Shown here one piece after another: positions 51,701-64,000 of a DNA stretch of 64,000 bases. Origin of the DNA: Effrenium voratum (taxonomy: Eukaryota; Sar; Dinophyceae; Suessiales; Symbiodiniaceae); the NCBI GenBank assembly GCA_963377175.1, contig CAUJNA010002813.1, positions 47,501 to 111,500 on the forward strand, read 5' to 3'. Under the pieces are notes generated by a model. The model was not told the origin of the DNA. It did not search any database and saw nothing but the letters and a program-made list of their open reading frames with translations. A program made the translations under genes and the position numbers. Position 1 is the stretch's first letter. Each line of letters begins with the position of its first letter.

Positions 51701-53027
51701 TAATAATAATACTAATAATAATAGTAATAATAATACAAATAGTAATAAGAGTAATAATAATGTTAATAATAATAATAATTATAATACTAAGAATAGTAAA
51801 CACACATAATACTTATTATTATTATTAATAATATTAATAACATTAATAAAAATGATAATGATAATAATCATAGTAATAATAATAATAATAACAATAACAA
51901 TAATAATAATAGTAATAAAACTAAATAATAAAAGTAATAGTAATAGTAATACTAATAATAATCATACTAAGAATAATAAAAAGTAATACTTATTTTTATT
52001 ATTATGAATAATATCAAAAATAAGGATAATAATGATAATAATAATAGTAATAATAATAATACTACTAATAATAATAGTAATAATAATAACAATAACAATA
52101 ATAATAATAGTATTAATAATAATAACACACACACAAGCAACAAAAACAACGCTCCCACTTAAACACCCAGTTGTTTTTTTTTAGGCTCCGCCTCCGCAGT
52201 GGTGGCGGCCGCGAAGAACCAGGCGCGGGAGATGTTCCTTTGCGAGGGCAAGGGAAGCCATGGGCGACCCCGAAGAACCAACGACCATTGAAACGGGGTA
52301 GTACAATAATTTGTGGAATACCCTCAGACCAAGTAATTGGTGATAGCCTTTCAATACTAGCTAATTCAATTTGAGTGGGGTTGTGTGTCCGTAGGGTATT
52401 GTTTGTAATTGTTTAGGCACAAGTATTGGAGCAAGCAACGTTGAGTCATAGTTAGTTTTTGCTTTGGAGGGGGCTAGCAAGGGTGGACAAACACCGATGA
52501 GCCATTGTTTGGTTCACATGTGTTGATCAGGGGGTTGACACGTCTTGTCGTGTGATGGTGGCGCCTCCGCACAGATGCAAACCGGCATCCACAGGCGCAC
52601 AGATGCCCACAACCGCTGACCAGCCTGCTGCAAACATGCGAACGCACCTCTTTGATCTCCATCCTTGGAACACGCCCTCAGCTTTAACACTCCCTTTTCA
52701 TCCAAAGGTCTGCTTCTGCTTTAGTTTCCCTACGAACGCCCCTCGGCCGGTTTTGCCACGGCCCGTTTGTTTGGCGTCTTTTTCCATGTGGGTGTGGCTC
52801 AAAATTCAAGAGCCAGGGCAAACCGCAGGTTTTAGTCTTTGGTTCCATGTACCAAGGGGGTCATTTGGTACATCTATTTGAGCCACAGCCATGTGTTTCT
52901 TTAGGACCAGCGAGCGCTGGAGAACGGGGGCTCCCTGCTGGACGCCGCCTGCGTCTCCGTGCCGGAGGACAAGTTGGCGCAGGCGGACGCCGATCCGACG
53001 GGTGCGACGCGTGCCCTTGGGGCTTGA
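48678..53027 (+). CDS. Gene D: unrecognised Cys-containing protein, C-terminal part
   Basis: Seen: five exons that can be joined in phase: 48678-48754 (VGVTKNRQVLPFKECTCNCC), 49253-49318 (GMSSVGVLHASREALQRAPAR), 50371-about 50440 (DPNYSALQCNDQCTVVNDPI), 52185-52243 (SASAVVAAAKNQAREMFLC) and 52905-53027 (DQRALENGGSLLDAACVSVP ... ending TGA 53025-53027). The dense C-x-C-x-C-C and C-x-x-x-C pairs suggest a metal-binding or disulfide-rich module. No domain family recognised and no N-terminus located; ATGs at 47147 and 47751 are weak candidates. Last exons carry no membrane span. The join between exons 1 and 2 needs a GC donor (GCCCGA, 48755); the fourth-to-fifth join needs a GA donor or one extra exon in front of the introner-like repeat at 52789. 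Confidence 0.5.
49253..49318 (+). CDS. Gene D exon: small exon
   Basis: Exact 66-bp interval between TTTCTGCAG and a GTAAGG donor. Two frames are open; MSSVGVLHASREALQRAPAR is the one whose phase fits both neighbours. Confidence 0.4.
49686..49780 (+). repeat. Intron repeat, family C copy 2
   Basis: GAGTTGGTACCCTTTT, then GTTGGTTTGAAGGGAAACCA, then CCTACTTTGACACATACCCA. The first two blocks recur at 48853-48900. In a gene D intron. Confidence 0.45.
50371..50440 (+). CDS. Gene D exon: DPNYSALQCNDQC
   Basis: Follows CTCCAG. Encodes DPNYSALQCNDQCTVVNDPI then FF(R). GT (50439) and GC (50442) donors both leave in phase 1, as needed by the exon at 52185. Confidence 0.5.
51486..52132. repeat. AT-rich (AAT)n tract
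   Basis: About 650 bp of AAT/AAC/AGT triplets, the only strongly AT-rich stretch in the window, in a gene D intron. Confidence 0.9.
52185..52243 (+). CDS. Gene D exon: SASAVVAAAKNQAREMF
   Basis: Follows a T-run and TTAG right after the AT-rich triplet-repeat tract. Encodes SASAVVAAAKNQAREMFLC. The 3' end is uncertain (GA at 52244 or GC at 52248). Confidence 0.45.
52789..52888 (+). mobile_element. Introner-like element, family A copy 2
   Basis: 100 bp. Same left block (GGGTGTGGCTCAAAATTC...) and right end ATTTGAGCCACAG as copy 1, with a more diverged centre that keeps a TTGGTAC string. Ends 16 bases before the terminal exon of gene D. Confidence 0.6.
52905..53027 (+). CDS. Gene D terminal exon
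   Basis: Follows TTTCTTTAG, 16 bases downstream of the introner-like repeat 52789-52888. Encodes DQRALENGGSLLDAACVSVP, EDKLAQADADPTGATRALGA and TGA. Other frames are open too but far more basic and less protein-like. Confidence 0.5.
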   Translation, partial: DQRALENGGSLLDAACVSVPEDKLAQADADPTGATRALGA

Positions 53028-53531
53028 AGCACCGGAAGCGGAAGTGAGAGGCGTGTTGTTGTTTTTTTCTCTTTTGTTTTTTTGGGGGGGGGGAATCTCT
53101 TTGCAATACCGAGCGAAAGCCCCCGGTTGGTTGTTGTGCTCGGCCTTTCTTTGTGGAGCCTGTAAGAAGATCTAAAGGGGGCCGCGGTTTTGATGCACAT
53201 GCTCCTTTCTGCAAAGGCACGTACTCAATGTTAGTCTCTGACCCTGTTCATTTTGGTGCGGTTGGCACAGCCGGCCGGCTTTCGCATGTTTCAGTTCTTT
53301 CCCCAAAAGCATTGCCAAGGGTTCTTCTGGGGACTTTTGCTGCTGTAATTTGCTCGCGGATGAGTCTTGAGAAGTTGTCTCGAGGTGAGTGCAGACACCG
53401 AACACACACCCAACTAGGTGTTCGGTTTTTGCTTGGCTAGCAGGCAAAACAACTCGGTGCAGCACGCGCCGATCACTATACCCTCTCGGCCCGTCGCAAC
53501 AGAAAGCAGCAGAGATTTGAAGTGACTCGCT

Positions 53532-53875
53532 ATGAAAGCCAGGAAGCTGGTCCTCTCCAAACTAGTGGGCCATGCTCTCAAGGAGCTTCCAAACCAGCGG
53601 GACATGTTGCTTGAGAAGCGGCAGGAAGCACAGTCATCAAGCCTTGACACAAAGGAGCTTCTGGCAGGGCGCCAGGACCCGTATCAGGCAGAAAAATGAT
53701 GGGCCCCACTACTCGAAGGTGGCCCAGAAAGTTGAAAACTCCAGGATCCAGAAACTAGCGCATCTTAGGCTCGGGCAAATGTGAACCTGTGGAAGCGGGA
53801 ACTCGGTGAACTCCCAGTGTAGGGATCTCGAAGTTGAGAAGGCACTTGTTGAGCCCTTTTCCTGAAAAAAGCAAC
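53532..53875 (+). pseudogene. Decayed coiled-coil-like coding fragment
   Basis: ATG 53532 begins MKARKLVLSKLVGHALKELP..., Lys/Glu/Leu-rich, stopping at 53697-53699. A second frame then carries on in the same style (HYSKVAQKVENSRIQKLAHL, stop near 53784), and a third patch gives NLWKRELGEL. Three consecutive frames with the same composition suggest a formerly continuous helical protein broken by frameshifts. It lies between genes D and E; it could instead be a retro-copy. Confidence 0.35.
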
Positions 53876-54938
53876 GTATGACACCAACCAAGGGCCGTTC
53901 TATGTCTCAATATCTCTGAAGATGCTCCATGTGAGAATGCTAGACCCTGCCATGCGATACTAATTCCTGCTTGGATTAATGTAGGCCTATTTCGGCTTTC
54001 GATTGAAGCCATCTATTCGTGTTTTGTTGGTTCAGTTCACATCAACCATGGTTCAAACTATGCCCTTCCCCGTCACGGAGACTTTTCCCCTCTGCTTTTT
54101 CCCGGACATTTCGGGCGATTTCCCGCTCGATTCGATGGACAGGCGATCAGCCCAGACGGCAACGGACAGGACGCCTACCTGGTAGCATGAGAACGGATCA
54201 GTTTCACCACAGGCGGAGATTGAGAGGCACAAAGTGACATGAGGGGAATATGTAGCCAGGGTTTTTTCTTAACATGCTCCTTTTTGTTTGGGGGGGGGTA
54301 TCTTCACCTAGTTTTGTCCACAAACCCATTCAAGTGCCTTGGCCCAGATCTGGCGTGCGGGCTGGCAGGTGGCTGCTAGTGACCGTTGAGAGGCCAAACG
54401 GCCAAACGGCCCTCGGAGAAAACGGCGTCGAGATGCATCCGGTTTTCCCAGGAACCCCGTCGACCCCAAAATTGAGCGGGATCCCCTAGTGGGGCTTTCC
54501 CTCAAGGGACCCTGGCAAAAAAATACTTCGGGGGTTCATTGATCAGAGATAGCCAGAATTCGACATGTCACCCGCACAGGGGGCCTTCGGCCAAAAACGA
54601 AGGTGTTGTCATTGCCGGCAAGCCCTCCGTTTCGCCGAGGATGCATTCCGGCCTGAGGTCCATGAGCTCTAAGGCCCGGTTTGCTCTGCCAGTGTTTGGA
54701 TGTTGCCAGAAATTGGGGCTTCCCTTCTGGATGGTTTTGACAGGAATACGGAAATAGAGAGCCAATCATTTAGGGAATGATCATTTGACTTTTGTTTGCA
54801 TCTGAGTGCTTGGCCTCAATTGGGTTCCTTGGGGTGTTCGTCCCTTCGTCCACCAAAGCGGTGTTCGGCGGCTGGCTCAGCGACCTTGCGCGACTCGCGC
54901 CCACGTTTTCCTCGTCGCCCGCGTGAACAATTCGCGCG

Positions 54939-55004
54939 ATGGCCTCGACTGCGCTGCTGGAGAAGGTGGGCGCCCCCTTCGAACGCCTGGCGCGTCAGCC
55001 CAAG
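54939..55004 (+). CDS. Gene E exon 1 (start)
   Basis: ATG GCC start after a GC-rich leader, 22 codons. The GC donor keeps A-R-Q-P-K and reads smoothly into V-A-R-Y-I. If the GT at 54966 is used, exon 1 has only nine codons. Confidence 0.4.
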
Positions 55005-56220
55005 GCACGCGGGCGACGGCGATGTTTTTTTTCTTACCGCGGCAGAAGGGGTGGAGGGCGGCGATCTATCTGGGCCGTCTTTTTGCTAGGCGGGGAAACA
55101 AGCATCTGGAGCTGACTCGTTTTGATGCACAGAGATCTCTTCCCAGATCTAGCCGGGCATAAGGAAGATGGATGAGCAAGAACAGGGGTTCCTATCAGCA
55201 TTTCGTGCCACCTTCGTTGGTTTTCTCAGGCTTCCCCTTTGACAGCACGGCTTTCAAGTGTGCCTGGAGTCCACCGATCACAGGTTGAAGGAGGGCCAAC
55301 CACTTGGTCACCTGGTTGTCAAGTTACTTGTAGCAACCAGATGGTTCTGAGTCGTTCCTCTTCCTTTTGGACTCTCTTCACAAGGATCGCTTTTGTGTTC
55401 GCCTTGGGAATCGTCTGCTGACATGGGAAGGCGCAATAGACTCAGTCTCCTTGTGGTGGATGCTCACCAGAGCAAGAGCAAGGCAACTCATTGAGGGATT
55501 GCTGCCTATTGTCACCTTCCCAAAGATGCTGAGCAAAGAAGTGACCCATCCAGAAATTTAAGAACATAGCTTACCCGTGGAGACTCGTGCTGCGAACTTA
55601 GCCTATTGAGAAGAGGGTCATGTTCCTGCATGTTTCAATTTCATAATTTCATGGCGCAATCATTGGTGTGTCACCCCCCCCTTCCCATTTTCTGCGTGGT
55701 GCACATGTTCATACAAGCCAATGTGCAAGCTTTGGGAAAATGCATTCCTTCAAGGTAGAGCAAGAGAGAGGCGCTTCAGTTGGGAACCCGAACAAAATGG
55801 GTTGGTGGAGACACACACACACACACCATGCAAATGGTGTTCAACAGGGTCCCAACTACAATTCAAACGCGTATGTTTCGATCAGGGAGATGAACCCATG
55901 AATCCCCGGTTCCCCACAGCCACAAAACCCGCCTGGGGTGTTGCACTGGCAGGTTGCCCGGTACATTGCGGCAGTATCGCAAGCTGGAGACAGTCCCAAA
56001 GTGCAGGAGACCCTTGAGAGTCTCAAGCCCTTTGCGCGCCTGAGCTCAAGAAAAACGCCCCTATGTCATCCTTGTCCATTTTTGTTCTTCTTGTTTTTTC
56101 ATTTTCTTTCTGCAAGCTGGATTGTTTTTCCGCATATTACGGGACATCATGTTCGAACGGTTTGCGCTTGCCATGTTGGACATCAAGCGCAGTCTATCAT
56201 TTTATATGGAGACTGCCAAG
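54939..56220 (+). CDS. Gene E: unrecognised gene, 5' exons
   Basis: Seen: ATG 54939 in a GC-rich island encodes MASTALLEKVGAPFERLARQ-P-K; a GC donor (GCACGC, 55005; a GT alternative is at 54966) joins in phase 0 to 55953-56043, VARYIAAVSQAGDSPKVQET then LESLKPFARL; a GC donor at 56044 fits 56117 onward, GLFFRILRDIMFERFALAML then DIKRSLSFYMETAK. No signal peptide or clear domain; mostly helical and soluble. The open frame continues to 56415 and then reaches the CA satellite, so the 3' part is either in later exons beyond 59 kb or not identifiable. Function unknown. Confidence 0.4.
55953..56043 (+). CDS. Gene E exon 2
   Basis: Follows TGGCAG. Encodes VARYIAAVSQAGDSPKVQET and LESLKPFARL; no stop. 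Downstream boundary chosen by phase; 56033 is an alternative. Confidence 0.45.
56117..56220 (+). CDS. Gene E exon 3 (tentative)
   Basis: Follows TGCAAG. Encodes GLFFRILRDIMFERFALAML and DIKRSLSFYMETAKG. A second frame (WIVFPHITGHHVRTVCACHV) is also open, so frame and end are uncertain. Confidence 0.3.
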
Positions 56221-56510
56221 GGTTTAGGACACCCCTCAACGGCCGAAGAGGCGAAGGTTGACGTGCGACGTCTGCTGAGCTTCCAAACTTTCGCGCGGAC
56301 ATGCACGCCGCACGACATGTTGTGCGGACGGAGGGGAATCCGTGCATGCGGCCGCGGAAAAAGTTGCCCGAAGAAGACTGACAACCTGTATAGTCTAGTT
56401 TTTGGACACAAATGACACGCCATTGCCAAACAACACGGACCTAGCACACACTGACACTGGCAACCCAAACTCACATAGAGCAAGAATGCGAAGCAAAAGT
56501 ACACGCCAAC

Positions 56511-58912
<2,402 letters not shown>

Positions 58913-59520
58913 GCACAGCAACATGAACATCGAGCGCCAACGTCTGCCAAGCAGAAGGACGGGACCGCTGTCCTTTGCCATCTGCAGACCGAGCTCTTGA
59001 TCGGACGGGCGCATAGTGCGCGGCGAAAAGGACGATGCCGGCGTCTTGAAATCGTTTCGCTTCAGTTGCATTTTCTGACAAAGGACTCACCTCCAATCTC
59101 GCGCTGGACTTGGTATTCAGTTTGTCTCATATGCTTGCTGTCTGGCGCATGCTGGATCAGCTCGGGCATGCTGGTCTCAGTGCCATCCCATGTGGCCAGC
59201 TTGCGTCCTGTTTGCACCATGCTCCAAACCATGCTCCACACACTCAATAAGCCCTTTTCCAGATGCGTCGACTTTCCCGCACCATCTTGGATTTGAGTTT
59301 GCAGCTGGCACGAGGCTACGTCCCATTGCAATGGAATAGAAGAGGCGAAGACACCCAATCGAGGGTCATGGCGCACATGACGAGTTGACGGGAAGTGGCT
59401 GCTTGGTGCCGCAGCCCTGAAAATTGCGCTTTGCCCTCCAGCTATTTCCTAAACATGCTTGGACAATCCATCAAGATCCGAGCGTAGGCACCTGACCTGT
59501 CCCTTATGCAAACAACAGGG

Positions 59521-59603
59521 GCAGCATGCGAAGGATGTGCCGGTTCCCAGCACTTAACCTTCGGCTCCAAGGTCCAGTGGGAATGTGTCAAATGCGGGAC
59601 CCT
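59521..59603 (+). CDS. Zinc-ribbon-like exon (tentative)
   Basis: Encodes ACEGCAGSQHLTFGSKVQWE then CVKCGTLK: two C-x-x-C pairs separated by 17 residues with W before the second, a zinc-ribbon layout. It lies 5' of the (AAGC)n tract; the + frame after that tract (SCRLWRRIGTDRTDITAHAR, FWCCAKKC) also has Cys pairs. Could be part of gene E or a separate gene. Confidence 0.3.
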
Positions 59604-59698
59604 CAAACTCTTGGTGTTCCTTTTTGGTGTTCCTTCAAATCTAAAGAAAGGTACCCTCAAAAACCCACCCAAATACTTACTACAGACAAAAATGCAAA

Positions 59699-59893
<195 letters not shown>

Positions 59894-59914
59894 AACAAAG
59901 AGACACACACACAG

Positions 59915-61600
59915 GTGAAACTCCCTCGTCTTGCCGCCTCTGGCGCCGAATCGGTACGGATCGCACAGACATTACGGCGCACGCACGTTTCTGGTGCTGC
60001 GCCAAGAAGTGCGCTGCGGCAAGGCATGCGCTGGCAAGTCGCTGCGAGCTTGGTGCACCAGAGATTGAGCCTGCATCTGGGCCTCGCGTGGTACCTCGTT
60101 GCTTTTGAGGTTACCAAGCACGTGGCAAAGCGTAGTCTATGTGTCAACAAGGCGACAGACCAAAAGAGGAGAGCTGACGTAGCGAAGGCTTGGCGAGCGA
60201 TTTCTCCGGGCGCAAAGGCCCTCCAAGCAGCTCCGACTACAGGCTTTCTTCTCGTGTCTGCTTTCAGGGCCTCACACAAGGCTGTGTTGTTTGCCCTCAT
60301 TCGTCCTAGCCACCCCCTGACCTTTACTCACAGCGCCATGTGCACCCCCTTTCTGCGTGAAAGGGTGGAACCACACAGCGCTCTGATTCCCGGCCGCGAT
60401 GCAGGCAGCATCATGGCACGCAAGCATCTCATAATCTTGCGTGCCTCGAGTTTGAGGCCACATTAATACTTTGGACTCAACAGCGGCGCGTGCGTGCGGT
60501 GGGGAGATTCAAAAACGGGCAGAGAAAAAGGTGCGCCTGTTCGAAAACAAACGAAGATAGCATACGGCGGCAGAACGGAGGCTTGCGGAAAACGACGCGC
60601 TAGAGGAGGGAGGCCTTGACGGCACCTCGTGTTGCTGTGGCCGGGGCACGGGTTTGGGCCGACAGATCGTCCCAGAGCGCACCTTGAGGAATAAACAAAA
60701 CGTATCCTGCTGTACTCCCAACTGTTGGTGCTGATGGCAAAGCCAACCTTGCAATCCCGAGTGGTATCTCCGCTGGACTGTGCACGCAATGCGCAGCAGC
60801 CAGATTAGGAGATTCAGTCCCTTGCGCCACATCCCGGCCGAGGAGCCCCTGGCCCCCCACTGGCGCGCCTGACTTGCGGCGGGCGCGCGGGCGAGCCACG
60901 CGCAGCAACGTCACGACGCCATATGGAGTGGTAAACAACTGCAATTCGTGCAGCGGGCCGCAGGCAGGCAAGGATGGCTTGTTTCCACACATTTTGCGTT
61001 CTCCTCTTGGGTCGCTGCTGTCCCAGCTCCGCTGTGGGGCCAGCAAACTCTTTGGCATGTCAGATGTCAAACTCCGTTGCCATGCCAGATTAAAGTGGGC
61101 AGCCAGTCGCAACGTTAGCATCGACGCGGTGGTTGCCCGTGCAAGGCAAGACGCAGCCGATGCCAAAGTGCCCTTCGCAAGTTAAAAAGCTTACGGCCAG
61201 AGGCATTCTGTTGCCCGTCCGATCTCCTTGGCGCGGGCCCCTTTCCAGCTGCCTTTCCACGAAGGTGGCATGTGTTTGCCTGGTTCTCTTGAGCTGGAGT
61301 TGCAGTGCGACAAAAAACAGAGCATTCAAACGCTGCTAGTCTGGAAGCAGGCCCCAGTCTCCGGACCAAGTGCTTGGATGCCTGGCGGCTCCTGTCCAGA
61401 TACGTTCCAAGGTCGGGCCTTGCTGCGGTGCAGCTGGATTTCCGTTTCATCTCCCAGGAGGTTGTCCCACACACGTTTGTTCGAAGCAATTGCTCGCCAG
61501 TCACCCAGTGCCTATACCAAGAAAAAACCTCCAGTTTTGTTGTCCATGCATCAGAACTGGCGGCGCATAATGTTAGCACCCGATTAGTAATGGGATAATC
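59915..61600. other. GC-rich region with open frames, unassigned
   Basis: Both strands have open frames of 60-190 codons (e.g. + 59915-60466, - 60600-61166), but none has a convincing domain or splice structure, and composition alone explains long frames here. May hold exons of an unrecognised gene or an old mobile element. Confidence 0.25.
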
Positions 61601-61619
61601 AATAATGCAAAGTGTTTTT

Positions 61620-63430
61620 CCTTATTGTGGTTCACCCCCATTGTTGATGGGGACGAGAATAACTGAAAGTTTTTTTGCCCGGGGGGGGGTGGTGGAAATC
61701 TAAAAAAAATCCACAAATCCAAAAATATCCACAAATTGTTGACCACTTGCTTAAAAGCATTCCCCTTTTAATTGGTTGCTCAAACACAAAACCCAAAGCC
61801 AGCTGAAACCTCTGAAATTTGAAAACCATCCCCAGCCCTGAAACTGCAAATTCTTTATTAAACCGTGTTCAAAATTGAAAACAAAAACAATCAGGACAAG
61901 GGTACCCCTCACAGACCCCACTGAACCACAACAATGGCATTCTTTAGGGGGACCGCATTAGTTGCAAGTCCCCAGCCCCCTCCAGAAAATAAACTGTCAG
62001 TTGCTTTACTCAAAAGCATTCCCCTTTCCAATTGGTGGCCCACTTACTTAAAAGCATTCCCCTTTCAATTGGTGGCCCAGTTACTTAAAAACATTCCCCT
62101 TATAATTGGTGGCCCACTTACTTACAAGCGTTCCCCTTTCAATTTGTGGCCCACTTGCTTAAACGCCGGTGGTCCACTTGCTTAAAAGCATTCCCCTTTC
62201 AATTGGTTGCTCAGACACAAAACCCAAAGCCAGCTGAAACCTCTGAAATTTGAAAACCATCCCCAGCCCTGAAACTGCAAATTCTTTATTAAACCGTGTT
62301 CAAAATTGAAAACAAAAACAATCAGGACAAGGGTACCCCTCACAGACCCCACTGAACCACAACAATGGCATTCTTTAGGGGGACCGCATTAGTTGCAAGT
62401 CCCCAGCCCCCTCCAGAAAATAAACTGTCAGTTGCTTTACTCAAAAGCATTCCCCTTTCCAATTGGTGGCCCACTTACTTAAAAGCATTCCCCTTTCAAT
62501 TGGTGGCCCAGTTACTTAAAAACATTCCCCTTATAATTGGTGGCCCACTTACTTACAAGCGTTCCCCTTTCAATTTGTGGCCCACTTGCTTAAAAGCCGG
62601 TGGTCCACTTGCTTAAAAGCATTCCCCTTTCAATTGGTTGCTCAGACACAAAACCCAAAGCCAGCTGAAACCTCTGAAATTTGAACACCATCCCCAGCCC
62701 TGAAACTGCAAATTCTTTATTAAACCGTGCTTCAAAAATGAAAAAAAAACAATCAGGACAAGGGTACCCCTCACAGACACCACTGAACCACAACAATGGC
62801 ATTCTTTAGGGGGACCGCATTAGTTGCAAGTCCCCAGCCCCCTCCAGAAAATAAACTGTCAGTTGCTTTACTAAAAGCATTCCCCTTTTAATTGGTGGCC
62901 CACGTACTTAAAAGCATTCCCCTTTTAATTGGTGGCCCACTTACTTAAAAGCACTCCCCTTTCAATTGGTGGCCCACTTGCTTAAAAGCATTAATTCCCT
63001 TTCAATTTGTGGCCCACTTGCTTAAAAGCATTCCCCTTTCAATTGGTTGCTCAAACACAAAACCCAAAGCCAGCTGAAACCTCTGAAATGTGAAAACCAT
63101 CCCCAGCCCTGAAACTGCAAATTCTTTATTGAACCGTTTTTTTTTAGCAATCAGGACAAGGGTACCCCTCACAGACCACACTGAACAACAATGGCATTCT
63201 TTAGGGGGACCGCATTAGTTGCAAGTCCCCAGCCCCCGCCAGCAAATAAACTGTCAGTTGCTTTACTCAAAAGCATTCCCTTTTTAATTGGTGGCCCACT
63301 TACTTAAAAGCATTCCCCTTTCAATTGGTGGCCCAGTTACTTAAAAGCTTTCCCTTTTCAATTGGTGGACCACTTGCTTAAAAGCATTCCCCTTTCAATT
63401 GGTTTCTTTCTAGCTCAAGCCCTCCTGGCT
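61620..63430. repeat. Satellite: ~431-bp unit built of ~36-bp subrepeats
   Basis: Four copies of the anchor ATGGCATTCTTTAGGGGG start at 61934, 62365, 62796 and 63191 (spacings 431, 431, 395). Each unit contains several AAAAGCATTCCCCTTT-CAATTGGTGG subunits. The first two full units are almost identical. Confidence 0.9.
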
Positions 63431-63458
63431 GAAAGGCACACCCTTTGAATGGCTACTA

Positions 63459-63608
63459 AAGTAATTAGTATTCCAAAAAATATGCTCAGGAAGAGGTGGT
63501 TGCAATACTAAAGAGTAGTGTTCCAAAAAGTCTGCTCAGGAAGAAGTGGCTGCAATACTAAAGTAGAATTCCAAAAAGGAAGTGGCTGCAATACCAAAGT
63601 AGAATTGG
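63459..63608. repeat. ~50-bp tandem repeat
   Basis: Three degenerate copies of TTCCAAAAA...TGCTCAGGAAGA.GTGG and TGCAATACTAAAG, directly after the satellite. Confidence 0.7.
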
Positions 63609-63748
63609 GCCCCAAAATCCTCCATTGTTTGGACGTCCTAAAAGTGAGCCTACAGAATTCTAGTGCCTCCATTGTTGAGGGGGGGGAGCCTTTATTAATC
63701 AATTGCCAACAGTAGTGCGCCACCGATCAGGCAGAGCAGACAGGTCAG

Positions 63749-63941
63749 AGGCGGTAGGCAACAAGCGCAAAGGCAATAATAAAGCGAGCCATCCAAGGCG
63801 GCAACGTTTTTGAAGCGGCGCGCGAAACACTAGCTTTCGACTGCGGCTGCCTGCCCCCACGTCGGCTCTGGCAAATGCTCGACGGGGTCCGACGCGCCCG
63901 CGCGGCAAGAACCAGCGCGTGCCTGTTATGGACTGTCTGAG
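63749..63941 (+). CDS. Short open frame near the window end
   Basis: A GC-rich + frame with no ATG encodes NVFEAARETLAFDCGCLPPR and RLWQMLDGVRRARAART, then a stop. The composition resembles exons elsewhere in the window. Minus-strand frames overlap it and look less protein-like. Confidence 0.2.
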
Positions 63942-64000
63942 AAAGCTGGGCCAAGGCAGGCGGAAAAAATACTCAGTAGTTTGTGCTGGCTGCCCCGGGG

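Noticed and set aside
60600..61166. 188-codon minus-strand frame
   Set aside because: GC-rich open frame on the opposite strand of similarly open plus frames; no motif, no splice support.
61934..62616. Two nearly identical 83-codon frames
   Set aside because: They are the same part of consecutive satellite units, not a duplicated gene.

Overview
The window looks like nuclear DNA of a dinoflagellate, most likely a suessialean (Symbiodinium/Polarella-like). The reasons are: coding sequence exists only as short GC-rich islands (about 50-450 bp) in a less GC-rich background; every gene I can assemble is on the + strand, head to tail; splice donors are a mix of GT, GC and GA; TTTAGGG telomere-type repeats occur internally; simple-sequence DNA is very abundant; and short repeats with inverted ends recur inside introns of different genes. 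No bacterial, organellar or viral genes were seen. Exons were found by reading frame, acceptor/donor sites and splice phase. Coordinates are models; the best-supported boundaries are those where the phases of neighbouring exons agree.

Layout. (A) about 204-18627: a roughly 25-exon gene for a cysteine-rich, ephrin-receptor-like (GCC2/GCC3-type) multi-pass membrane protein; its 5' end is probably outside the window. (Intergenic) 18628-22459, with a ~197-bp inverted-repeat element. (B) 22460-29274: a signal-peptide-bearing polytopic membrane protein resembling the HTTM / vitamin-K-carboxylase transmembrane family. (C) about 32997 (perhaps 30880) to 47048: a 2-oxoglutarate/Fe(II) oxygenase (prolyl-4-hydroxylase-like) spread over more than 14 kb; the HxD...H iron triad and the 2OG-binding Arg are all present, on separate exons. 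(D) before 48678 to 53027: the C-terminal part of an unrecognised Cys-containing protein. (E) 54939 onward: the start of an unrecognised gene whose 3' part runs into 2.4 kb of CA-based satellite. From 59.5 kb on there are scattered coding-like stretches, then a ~431-bp-period satellite (61.6-63.4 kb).

The genes do not form an obvious pathway. Two secretory/membrane genes are followed by a hydroxylase gene, but the shared strand is the usual unidirectional dinoflagellate arrangement and not evidence of joint function. The most interesting signals are structural: paired introner-like elements with terminal inverted repeats lying at or inside introns of different genes, and a set of GC-AG/GA-AG introns that splice phase and protein-family alignment support.
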